A stretch of DNA of 64,000 nt, taken from contig VXAZ01007874.1 in NCBI GenBank assembly GCA_013399875.1, forward strand, positions 62,001 to 126,000, in the 5' to 3' direction. Of the stretch, positions 1 to 48,600 are shown in pieces. This stretch comes from Gymnorhina tibicen (Eukaryota > Chordata > Aves > Passeriformes > Artamidae). The notes under the pieces are model-generated. The model did not search any database, was not told where the DNA came from, and was given only the letters and a program-made list of their open reading frames with translations. Within the stretch, counting starts at the first letter, position 1; each line of letters opens with the position of its first letter. The position numbers were made by a program, and so were the translations under genes.

Positions 1-641
1 CGTAACCTGTAGCTGACTGGGTTTGTGCGCTGAAGTAGCTGAAGAGTGAAGTTTCTCATTCCAGCTCTGTGATGTGTGGCCAGCACAGCCTTCCTCAGTG
101 GCCATTAATAATTAACAGCCTCATTACTCAAAAACGAGTGACGCGTTCACAAAGTTTGACAGCGTGGGTCTCTCCCGTCACCCACAGAAGCACGAGCACT
201 GTGCAAGCTCTTACACAAACCCTGTGTAAATATATGTAAAATGTGTGTACACACCAGGGCAGGTTTGTGTCGTGGAAGCTTTTGGAAATAGACGAAGATT
301 TTGACAAGAACTTTTGTTTTTGTTTTTTTTTTTTAAGGTCAGTATTTAAACGTGCCTGCAAAAAGGTTGGAAATCTTTAACAAGACATACACACACAAAG
401 TGTCAATCATATCCCTCAGCCCCTCTGTCCTGGTATTTCCATGTTCTCCTAACTTGAAAACATTAGTAGCTGGCACTGGTATCTGCTATGTATTTACTTG
501 TAAGCAAACTAGTAAACAATGTAAAACAGTTGTGTTCAGAAATTTTTCTGCCACTGCTTTGCTTAACCCAGCAGTCAGCTGTTTGGGGGATGGTGTGGCT
601 GGTTTATGGTTTTAGCTGTCTTTTTAATATTTCTTTTTCAG

Positions 642-38004
<37,363 letters not shown>

Positions 38005-39880
38005 AGATCAAACCTATTGACATCTTACCTATCTGCTTAGTTCTGTGATATAAAAATTAATAGTAGTGTGATCAATTTTGACAAGACCTTTAGCTAGCCT
38101 GACATTCACAAGGCTTTTTTTTTTTTTTGCATTCAGGAACATTCGCTATAATGAGAAAATAATTGTATCTCTGGTTAATAATGGGAAAAATCACTTCAAG
38201 GCAAATTGTTATTTTTACTGCTTTACACAGTGATTAACATTTAATTTTTTTGCATCAGCTCTTAGTTTAGGAGGAGCCCTTGGGGAAAAGAGCACAGTTA
38301 AGGGGTAACCTAATAAGCAAAAAGTCAAGAGACCTTTCGTGTTCTTGGCTCTGTCACTGATCTGGTAAAGTGGCATTGTGCCTCAGATTCTTCTGTATAC
38401 AATGAAAATAGAATATGGTTAAACCTTTAATGCAGTCAGAGCTACAAAGGAAAATGCAAGACAGAATTCATGGTGTTAAATACCCTTTTAAATAAAAGTC
38501 AGACTGATACATTATTAGTCTGTGAACACGAAATTGTTCTATTGATTTAACGTGGTCATTTTTCAGCCTTGCTGTGTGATGTAAATATTGTTTCAAATGT
38601 GATAATGTTGCCAGAGCCTAGAGCACGTTTCTCTTTGCTTGTATAGCCCATTTTTTAAAATGCCATTAAGTCTGATTCAACTGCATAATCAGTTTTTCAC
38701 TATTTCAGAAAAGTGCTGTTTTTCCTTGATCTTACAGTGGTGAAGAAACAAGTGCCTCAAAGCTTGCTGAGAACACCAAGCAGCACATTTCCTGTGCATT
38801 CAAGGTGGCTGGGTTCTGATAATACATGAAGTTACATGACATAACCAGAACCCCTTGATACAAGTATTTGTGGGAGGGAAATTATTTTTTCTATTGTGTA
38901 TGCAACACACAGCTACTAATCTTCCTTCAACATTACGCCTTCTTTTTTATGCTTCATCAGTTCACGTATCAGTGCTTCTTCCTACTTATTTCTACACTTA
39001 CAGGCAGGTCACAAGTACAAGTTCTGGCTTCTCTGAAGACTAAAGGAAGAAAACTTCTGTTCAAATGCCATAGTCAGTAACCAGCACTGGGGAATCAAAA
39101 AGTCAGAGCAGCAGCAGAACCATTGTGGAGTTTTCAACATTGGGCAGTTTTTATTACCAAAAGCAATGGTCCAGAATGGCGTAAGGCTCCTTCCTTTCTG
39201 GGAGTTGTTGCCTGGAAACAAAGTCCAGGAAATTCAGGCATCAAGGTGAACTACCAGAGTGACTTTCAAAAAATCAGAGGTGAGCAAGTGGAGAGCTAAA
39301 TCAAGAAAAAACGGCAATTGCTTTGTCACTGGAGTCTTGTAAGATAAAATTGGTAAAATTTCAGCTGTGAGTTTATGTTACCATGGACATACTTGTTACA
39401 GGACTGTCCTTGAGTTTAGTTCCAAAAGTAATTGAGATTTCATTAATATCTTCAGGGTAATTCTGAAAATATCACTTGGCTTTCTACCTCAGGCTGGTTC
39501 TGTAAGAAGTGCAAACCTCCCTCTATTTTTAAAAATTGTTGTATGTTTTACATTCATAAACAATTGCTATTTTTAATTTATTTTTTAAAGATTGCTTAAT
39601 TCCATTGTTTTTGTATAAACGGAGCAGTCTTCAGTCAACTGTATTTAATGAAAAACACAGTAATTCCCAGGGAGTAGGGATCATGCCTCTTCTGATTGTA
39701 AGTGACTTAAAAGATTTTAGGAAGAACATACTTACGAATTAATAAACTTTGACTTGCAAGTTCAGTTGCTTCCAAAATTTATGTGAACAGGAATTATCCC
39801 AAGCTCAAGGTAATGAGATCCTGTCCAGTCTGTGCAATCTTGTGTTTTTTTCAAATAAAAGGCATACAAGCAGATGGTAA
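38005..39880 (+). other. HIBCH: HIBCH 3' UTR and candidate poly(A) signals
   Basis: AT-rich stretch after the stop with AATAAA at 38,491-38,496, 39,741-39,746 and 39,854-39,859. The first gives a UTR of about 0.5 kb and the last about 1.9 kb. Which one is used cannot be decided from sequence. The UTR end is an inference. Confidence 0.55.
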
Positions 39881-39887
39881 GTTGAAT

Positions 39888-42800
39888 TTTATTTGGTCCA
39901 CAAGAAAATATTTTCCACAAAAAATACTGTAAAAATATACTGTAGTGTGTTTTATTTGGGAATAGTGATGTGCCTTACTCCAGAAACATCAACTTTACAA
40001 AGTTGTGCTGCAGTTAATGTATTTTGAACCATTATTAGAATATCAAGTCAGTCACATCATATCCACTCAGATTAATCTTGTTGCCTGGAGAAAATATAAA
40101 GCAAATGTATTTTTAACTCCTAAATAGAAGTAAACAGTTCTGCAGAGTGTGCCAGTCCCAAACTGGAGTGCCTTTATTACACAAAATCAAGTCAAAGAAT
40201 CAATGGTGACTTCACTGGAAACCCACTGTCAGTGGCTCTATGAAACTGTAGCACAGCTTAGCATAATCTGAATTTATTTAGGTAAAGAAGTCTTCATTTT
40301 TACAACGTATTAGTATTGTGCCTGTTAAATGAACAGCTCTGGAAAGAGCTCTCCCTCAATCTCTCACCAGACTGTAGTACTGAACAGATTTATTTTCTGT
40401 TAAGGGTAAGTGCATTATTTATAAGGACAGCATCCTGTAAAAGCGATGATTTTCCTGGTGAGAAGCCCTCTCCCTGTTGTTCGCAAGCTTGTTTGCTTTC
40501 CATTTGCTGCATGCCTTCCCTGATGTGCCAGTGTCACGGAAAGCATCGTAAAGCAGCTGGAATTGCTCTCGGGGCCATTCGGAAGCTGCTGTAAACTTCA
40601 GGCACCAGTGAGGGCTGAGGTTGGTGGCTGCAGGTGAGGGACTGGTTGGGCCACCAAGCAGCAGGAGCTGAGTCACTCTCGGGGCAGCTCTCGGGGCAGC
40701 CACCCCACACTGCAGCTCCTCCCCATGGGAACAGTCCTTGGGGCAGGGTCAGTGTGCCTGGGTAACTTCCTCCTCTGGGGAAATTCCGAGTGCTGATTGG
40801 AACGGATGCTGGGATGGAACCTTTATACCTCTGCCTGCTGCTGGACCGTGCAGTGGCAGCCTGCCAACGGGGAAGCTGCTTTCAAAAGTGCATCTGATAT
40901 TCCTGAAGAGCATCAGATGCTAAGGCTACATCCAGAGGAAGGGTTTGAGACATGGCAACAGGAAGCACTGCAACACCCCACTCCCCGTGGCAACTGCCAG
41001 GGCGTCTGTACAGGGCCGGGGCGGATCCACCTAAAGGTGCTCTGAAAGTGAGTGCAGTTTTCTACCTGCTCTTCACCCCCTGGCCAACAATGGCTATGGA
41101 GCTTTGGCTTTTTATTTAATTACCGTGGTTAGCAGTGTTAACATTCTCGAGTCCAGACTCATCTTAGAAAGGCTGGCCCTTTTTTTCTTTTTTGTAACAA
41201 AGCTTTATTTTAGCTAGAATAAGAATAGGAATCTTTTTTAATACTGTGGTTAAACAATATCCAATTGATATGTACTGACTTGATCAGTGTTTTGGCTTTG
41301 CTTTCTAACTCACACTAATATATGGAGGTATTTTAGAGCAAACAGAGTATGATCGAATGTTTTATATGCTGTAGAACTTGAAGGAATCTTGCTGTTAGCA
41401 GGAGAATTTAAGCGAACCATAAAACCTTAGTCCCACTTTGCAAATGGCTTTGAAGATGAGTGCATAACTTCAAAGAGGATGACGTTACAGCATAAGCTGA
41501 TTTTGTTCCCTTTTCCAGCAAAAGCCTGAGAACAGCCTTAATAGCAAATCACTGGGAATCCAGTCTGGTCACTGGGATTTAATGGCAGCCTTGTGCTGTG
41601 TCACAGAGAAGCATTTTTCACCCTTTAATTCCTGATAAACCCACTTCCCCATATAGGTGAATTTCAAATACCTAAGTTTGTGTCACAACATTTGCAAAAC
41701 AGCTCATTTCATAGACTGTCTTATGTCTGAGAATAAGCTAAAAACAGCAATTGACATGGTCCTCTTTCTGCTTGGTTCCCATTGCTTGAAAAATCATGCT
41801 TTGTGTCATTTACTAGAACTACATGTACCTTTTAAAAATAGTAACAGCTTTAGCCAGTATGGAAAGCATTTCTCTATAAAATGGAAACAAAATGGAAAGC
41901 ATTTTGATCTAGGAAAAGGAACGATGTCTTTTAAACGGGGCATCACAGAAAAAGGAACAAACAGGTGGTAAAAGCCAGGCTGTTAGAAGGCCTTCAGTTT
42001 GTATAAAATGTCGGCAACATTGTACCTTTAGGACGAATAGGAGAAATTCATCCGAGTCCTGATCTGTCAAACAGCAGCCACGACTGCAGGGGTCAGGCTG
42101 CGAGTCCTGGGCAAGCAGGGAGCAGTGTGTGGATGCAGTGGGGGAGAAATGCAGCCCTTGAGCTTTGGGCCTAAGGCTTAGTCCCTAACGCTGCCTTCAG
42201 AGCACTGCTCAGGGCTGGGGCTCCCGTAGCTCCTACTGGCATTGCCACAAACAGGTTTTCCAGCTGGGAAGCAGCAGCCTACCGAAGCTGAAGGAAGACA
42301 TCCTGTCCCAAGGGTGGTACTTCAGAGAGGAATTTCAGTGTCATGAAGCCGCAGTTCCCATGAAACAAATTGTCCTAAAGCACTGCCACACCTTTGAACG
42401 TTCATTTCACTAGTTACCATTTTGCACATCTCTCTGGGTTACAGTAAAACAACAAACCAAACCCTCCCAAACCAGCACCCTAACACAAAAAAAAACCCCA
42501 AACAAAACCAAAAAACCGAGCAGCTTTGGTCTGAACACAGCGACCAGATGTCATTAACCTATCTTACTGCAGGCTTTTAGAGACAAGCTTTCATGCATTT
42601 ACAGAAGCATCTGTTAATGATAATGCACTGCTTATCAACACTGGCATGTTTCTCACTGGTTCACTTCAATGGAAGGTGAATATGGTTCCCTGAATACCAG
42701 TTGGGTTTACAAAGCGCTTCTCATCACCTTCATTATTTTGTGGTGGTACAGATTTAGTTAGGTCACAGAATCCAAAGTAAAATTTATGACAGCAGTAACC

Positions 42801-43244
42801 TTTGCTACATGCAGACCTTGATTTCACTTTAGCAAAACGCAGACAAATTCACCAAGCACAGAGAGTTCATCTCACCTACAGACAGACCACTGATCTTTTG
42901 TGCAGAACATAGAAATAATCCACATTTTGTCCTCTGTGGCAGTGCTTGTAGAGGTGCAGAGCAGCCACAGTCTTCTCATCCTCTTTTTAATACTAATTTC
43001 TGGTCACATCCAACACATACAAAGACAGAGTATACTCAACATATGGCTGACAACAAATGACACTTGATGAATAGGTTCTACTGCGATCCAATTAGTTTGT
43101 TAGCAATCTATGTTAAAAGGCAAATTCTCTCAGGCTCTCCCTGCAAACACCTCCCCACAGCGATGCTCAGAGGACAGCTGGGGGTGCTTCATCTGCACCG
43201 GTACCGCACGGAGCGCTCGCAGGCGGGCCGGGCTCTGGGAGGGC
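39888..43244 (-). other. C2orf88: Probable long 3' UTR / downstream region of C2orf88
   Basis: No coding exon is seen between the two convergent genes. On the - strand AATAAA occurs at 41,204-41,209, 41,111-41,116, 39,951-39,956 and 39,888-39,893, any of which could end the smAKAP transcript. An A/C-rich simple stretch lies near 42,487-42,517. A moderately GC-rich block (about 40,500-41,050) has chance ORFs only. Confidence 0.4.
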
Positions 43245-43508
43245 TCAGGGCACGTCGCTCTCGATGAAGGGGATGTCGCTGTACTTGCTCTCGGTCACCG
43301 CCCACTGCTTGACCGCCTGCTCCAGGATCTCGCGCGACAGCCGGTGCGCGTAGTCCAGCACGATGGCGCTCGAGGGGCCCTTCTCCTCCGCCTTCACCGC
43401 CAGCAGTGACGACTTCTCCCCCGTGCACCCTCCGCTGCCTCCCCCGATCTTCTCATCCTGGACAGCGTTGGACCCTTGGAAGGCAGCCTTGGATTTGATG
43501 CATCCCAT
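43245..43508 (-). CDS. C2orf88: Small membrane A-kinase anchor protein (smAKAP)
   Basis: An 87-codon intronless CDS. smAKAP is a small scaffold that tethers the type I regulatory subunit of cAMP-dependent protein kinase to the plasma membrane. The protein begins MGCIKSK: Gly2 is a myristoylation site, Cys3 a palmitoylation site, and the lysines help membrane binding. Residues about 48-70 (AIVLDYAHRLSREILEQAVK) form the amphipathic RI-binding helix. The end, KYSDIPFIESDVP, matches the human KYHDIPYIESEGP. The Gly-rich middle (residues 21-30) is poorly conserved, and the protein is slightly shorter than the human one (about 95). The ATG has a good context (gtaccATGG). The CDS is CpG-rich in an AT-rich setting. 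The gene is convergent with HIBCH, as in mammals. Confidence 0.95.
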   Translation of the reverse strand: MGCIKSKAAFQGSNAVQDEKIGGGSGGCTGEKSSLLAVKAEEKGPSSAIVLDYAHRLSREILEQAVKQWAVTESKYSDIPFIESDVP

Positions 43509-43530
43509 GGTACATTGGAAAATGCAGCTG
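43509..43530 (-). other. C2orf88: Possible 5' splice-acceptor segment of the C2orf88 coding exon
   Basis: On the - strand, gaattttgcag is followed by 19 bases and then the smAKAP ATG. In mammals the whole CDS lies in a late exon preceded by non-coding exons, so a near-ATG acceptor is plausible. The acceptor call is an inference; the tract is only moderately pyrimidine-rich. Confidence 0.4.
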
Positions 43531-45511
43531 CAAAATTCAGTTCAACAGCATGTTGTGATAACCTGGAAGCGCTTCCCTTGTTCGATGCGGGGTTGCTGCT
43601 TCTTGCCAGTGGCTCCAGTTATTTTCCAAGTACAGAACATCTCCTTTTGTGCTTCTTCTGAAGAAATCTGTCAAAATAGTGTTTCATATAAAGGCAATAA
43701 ATAGTTTACCATTCTCAGTGAGCTCACAGGAAACCTAAATTCACTACAGGCGCTTGTAGAAGCGGCTTAAATAAATCTCTGCCCAGTGTGCGTAAAATGT
43801 TTTTATCGGTAACATCCATCTACTACAAGTAGGCAAAGTTTGACCTGAATTCACGCTGCCTTTGAATGCAATTCCCAGCACAGGATGTAAGCCATCTAGG
43901 AATGGAAAAGTCTTAGAAAAAAAATAAAGTCTGTTTCTTCCAAGCTGACAATGCATTGCTCTTCTCCTGAAACTGCAAACAAATACTGTTAGGCTCCAGG
44001 GACTGCTGCTGCTGCTGGAAATAAACACCAAAACCACCCCATAGAAGCACCACACAACCACCATAACCAGAGTCCTGTGTCATGGCTGTCACACGCCCTC
44101 TGGGCACGATGACACTAATTCCCAGTGTCATTCCGCTGTTGCTCAAGGAGGCTTGAGCAGGGCAACCACCAGAAGGTATTCACAAGGAACAAGAGCTGGT
44201 TTTGTTTTTTCCCTGGAGAGGGTAGGGAAAGCAGCAGCAGCCTGCTGTGATCAAGGCAGTTCCAACAGAGCCAGAGCACCATTCTCACTAGAGCAGAACA
44301 ACTCTACATCTAGAGAAGGGAGAGTGACAAACGAAACATCTGAGAGGGTCCCTTTCAACTCCTCAAGATCCAGAATTGGTCAACTCCAAATTCTGGTATA
44401 TGGATTTTTGTTTACTGGCCTACAAAGCTGTTTCTGGGGCTACTTTCTCTCCGCAGGCAAAGCAGAATCTCACGATATGCCTGACTTTGCTTGGCATGCA
44501 CTTACCCACTTATCAGAGTTAACAGACTGCCAGCCAAAATAAAGACTGCGCAGCACAGAAACCAACTGTTCCCTGCAGCTTCACCCAATGACGTTGTGCT
44601 AAGGTCAGCCAAAGTTAAAGATTTTTTGTAAATAGCCTTTGAAAACATAATCATGGCAAAGATGTTAAGCCTTATTTATTTCCTTTATACATGGGAGGAA
44701 ATAAGGGCTCCAATCCAGTAACCTGATCACAAGCAAATATTTGCAGAGGAAATGAATCCCATTTGCAGGCAAACGGTGCTTCACAGGTAGGATGGGACTT
44801 CCCCGTCTAGCAGCTGACTCAGGAGAACTGGATTCCCGGGACAAGCTCCTCTCCTCTCTTTGCTGGTTCATAAAAACCACTGCTACCTGTTTGTAGGGCT
44901 GAAGTGCAGCACAGAAGGGGTGGCTGGTGCTCCTGGCAGGAAGTCAGTCCTAAAGGGCTTCAGAAACCACAAAGTCCGTACAAATGTTTTCAGACCTTTA
45001 GCTTTCTACCAGGACATTTCAGCACTGTAGAGAAACGTTTGTAAACCACTTCAGTGAAGTTCAGCGAGTCTCTTTTGTGCACGCTGACCTGCTGCAGCAC
45101 GTGCCCAGTGCTTTGGGGCAGGCACTGTGGTTCACAGGCCTGTAACACAAACCCTGCTGCCAAGGGCTGACCTCCACTTGCAGTTTTACCCACCACAGAA
45201 GAGAGCCAAGCTATCAGATTTTTATTCCAATAACTTGTCATGAAATGAGTAAAGACTGGATGAGTAACTTGCCATTAGATGAGTAAATAGCAGGATTCCC
45301 TTCACTGCACAAGAAACTACATTTATCCCTGTGGAGGTTCGTACCCATGATTATCCATCACATACACTGACCAAACTGAACATGCCTACAGACCAGAGGC
45401 CAGGGAGAGGCCTGAAAGCAATTCAGACAGCTGAATAATTCAAAGCTTTAATAGTAATATCATGTGGATGTCTAATTTCAATATTTACCATTAATAAAAC
45501 ATTAATACTAA
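43531..45511. other. Spacer between C2orf88 and the unrecognised gene
   Basis: About 2 kb without a recognised exon. On the - strand, ATTAAA (45,447-45,452) and AATAAA (45,221-45,226, 44,675-44,680) could end the transcript of the gene to the right. A short CTG run lies near 44,003-44,017. Confidence 0.5.
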
Positions 45512-45691
45512 TCACTTCCACTTGCTCTTCTGGACAAACACGTAGTTCCAAGTATGTGGTGAAGGATCACTAACAGCAGGTACCACCCAGCATTCCTGAT
45601 ACCTGAAAGCTGCAGTCTTGATCCAGCCAAGGTAATACTGCTTCAGTGTATTTTTATCAGAGTTTATCCCTGACACTTTCCTTAATATAGA
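45512..45691 (-). CDS. Unrecognised gene, exon 8 (C-terminus)
   Basis: Sixty codons including the TGA at 45,514-45,512. It encodes [20 protein letters not shown], then [20 protein letters not shown] and an end rich in Trp/Tyr/Lys ([13 protein letters not shown]). The composition is strongly protein-like. The acceptor (ccgcatag) has a poor pyrimidine tract, so the left edge is less sure than the frame. Confidence 0.65.
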   Translation of the reverse strand, partial: SILRKVSGINSDKNTLKQYYLGWIKTAAFRYQECWVVPAVSDPSPHTWNYVFVQKSKWK

Positions 45692-48600
45692 CTATGCGGA
45701 TTTGGGTTTTTTATGCAAGTTTGGAGCTATAGTTGTTCATTTGTTACTTTTTTTTTTTTTTTTTTTACNGTGGAGGTCTGATAAATAGAAGCCAGCTTTA
45801 GTTAGTATTTGATCATTGCTTTCATGTTTCCCTCATGCAACTGGATATTTCTGTTAGGGGACACCAGCAGATGAGTTAGTGTCTAATGGAAAGGACAGAA
45901 CGTGAGTAGAGGGAGGATAAACATCTCCTAAAGCAGGTAGAGGGAAATTCCCTAAGGTCAGCATCTTCCTCTGCAGAACCTACCACCTCTGCCTCTTCAT
46001 TTGGGCCAAGTCAAACCTTTGCGGGACTGTCCTACACAGAGCACAGGGTGGGATCTAAAGCTTGCAGACAGCAAGGCACACAATAGAACTCAACTGTTCC
46101 AAATCAGTTGAGCTTCAAAGCAAAGTTATCGACCCTAGTTTAAATTCTTGCCTGTTGCTCATTTCAGTCTTTACAGAGCTCAGTACTTTCCAAGTTACTG
46201 CAGTGAGTGTTACAGTTTGCCCGGTCTACCGGAGTTAATAATTGTTGGCACAGAAATGATTGCAAATGAAGCTGCCCTCAACCTTCTGGCTGCTTCCTTG
46301 TTTTCCTGACAGCCCTTGCCTGCACACACATGGTGAAGTGCTGTTTAAATCCTCTGTGCCTAACTCACCTCCAGAGTCTTAAGTTCTGACAGGGATTTTA
46401 ACATCTCTCCCTTTCCTTGCAACGCTCATACCCCGAGAGGAAAAAACCCAACAAATTAAACCAGCTCATTTTACTCCCAGCACAATGCTTCATCCTGTAA
46501 CTGCACAAGGCAAAGCTGTGTGCTAGGAGCCTGTTCCTCTCAGTGCCCAAGCTCTGCTCTGTGGCCAGTTGTGCCTCAGACACCACTGCATAGATGGTTT
46601 GGGGCTCAGGCCAAGAGCTCTGCAGCACAGTTCCTCACGTGACAAAGCTGCTGGGCTTAGCTGGAGCCAGAGGTCAGCGAGCTCAGCCTGCTCTGCTCGC
46701 TCTCAACTGGGAGCTAAAGCAGCACCATCACAAACCAGAACTCATCTTCTCTTTCTAGAGACAGATTTTACAGTTGGTGAAATGCTAATTTATTCATCTG
46801 AAAAATACAGGCTCCTAGTTGTGCTCAATTTTACTGGATGTACAGTCAAAATGTCTTTAAAGGCCTCATTTCACTTCAACGTGACAAACACTGTATTACT
46901 TCCAGGGAAGTCCTAAAAACAATAAATTCCATGTTGGAATTGGAAGTTCACAAGGATAAGTTCAGGTGTTGTTTCACCTATTACATTATTTACTGTGGTA
47001 ATACAAGGAGAGAAAAAATATTGAGGGGGTGGTAGCTGAACTCACCTGGCATGCAAGGGCTAAGCAGTCTCTTTGCCAGCCTGGTAAGGTACGTTCATTT
47101 CTAACTACTGAAGGAAACAAAACAGTGGTGAAAGGATGCCTGCAATTCACTATTAGACAATAGAAAATAGAGGGAAAAAAGCATTAATCACATAACTGCC
47201 ATTTAAAAAAACAAAAAGGAATTTCTAAAGCATTAAAATAATCAATAAAAATAATTGCAAAAGTGTAAATGTGAAATATCAAAAAATAAGGGTTCTACCA
47301 CCCTCTGCAATACACCACCATATGATGAAAACAAGCAGAAGAGCAAGTGTTTTGCTGTTATGCAACATCTGTAGCCATCATAAGCAAGTTCCTGCTATCA
47401 TTTAAATGTTTTTCATCTCTAAGATCCTCAGAAAAAAATCTTGAAGTTTAATATTATGCTATAAGAAACTGCTTTCTGCAACACTTTCTGTTACAGCAGT
47501 CACCGGATTAAAAATAAGTCATACTTTTCAAAATAGCTTCAAAATGTGCAGCTTTGCCCAGCTGAAGGCAGCAAGTAATTCCTGCTGTGACAGAGCCAAA
47601 CTTTTTGGTTCAAATATGACTCCTCCTCCAGCAGGGAGGCTTTCAGTTTCCCCTGGGTACCCACAGAATAAGCTCAGAGTGCCACTTACCAGAACCACGT
47701 CTGCTTCTAACAGGTAGTCCCCGTGTCCCCAGGAGAGCACAGACAGCCTCACGTCTCGGACTCTGCGGAGGGAACCCAGGAACAGAGCTTAGCACTCGCC
47801 AGGATGTCAGAGGTGCACATTTTTACCAAGGTGATGCATCTGTAGTGCTGGCCTTGCACAAGTCTGCCTGCCTTGTCTCCCACACAGAACTTGACTTTGA
47901 CAAAGGTAAAAGGATGATACAGCACTTAATAAATTAGATTGAATGACAGGCTGCAACAATTTATATACAGCACCTAATCCCGGGTTGCAGGGTGGGGCCA
48001 CTGCTCGGGCAAGGATGCCCATCTGCAGGATGCCAACCTCCTCCCACAGAAAGTCCAGGTAAGGAGGATTTCAGCGAGGATGCAGCAAGGGTAACATGCC
48101 CCATCTTTTGCCTAACCTCAAAAGTTCTCTCCCTTTTTCCCTTCTCCCTCTCAGAGTTTCTGCTGAGACCTGGACCTCAATCATCCAAGGACACAGGGCG
48201 AACAGTCAGGCAATCCCAGTGCTGCCACTATCACGGAAACTCTGGAAGAAAGGTATTCAAAGCTGGAGTTTGGGCAGGTGACCCAGCTGACCTAGCAGCA
48301 GAGGTAACCAAACAGCACTTAGGCATCCACACCTCTGAACTGCATCCAATCACACAAAATATTCACACCCTTCATGTCGTAACAGAGAGGAAACCCAGAA
48401 CATCCTCTGTCCGCCTCTCCCTAACAAGGTGGGCTGTAATTCAGGAGCACACGTGGCATTAGCCCTTGGATACTCTGCAGCTCTGAGCAGAGCAGTGGCA
48501 CAGAAATGGCAGAGGGATGAATCATTCACTCAGTGCACAGCATCCCCTCCGTCGCCACAGGACTCAGAGCTCTCCGTGCAAAGCAGCCCCAGGCAGGGGC

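Noticed and set aside
1..641. HIBCH first exon
   Set aside because: No ATG-containing exon with a phase-2 donor and no CpG island is present before 642; it must lie upstream of the window.
47992..48462. 156-codon open frame on + strand
   Set aside because: Antisense to intron 3 of the unrecognised gene, with no recognisable domain or gene structure.
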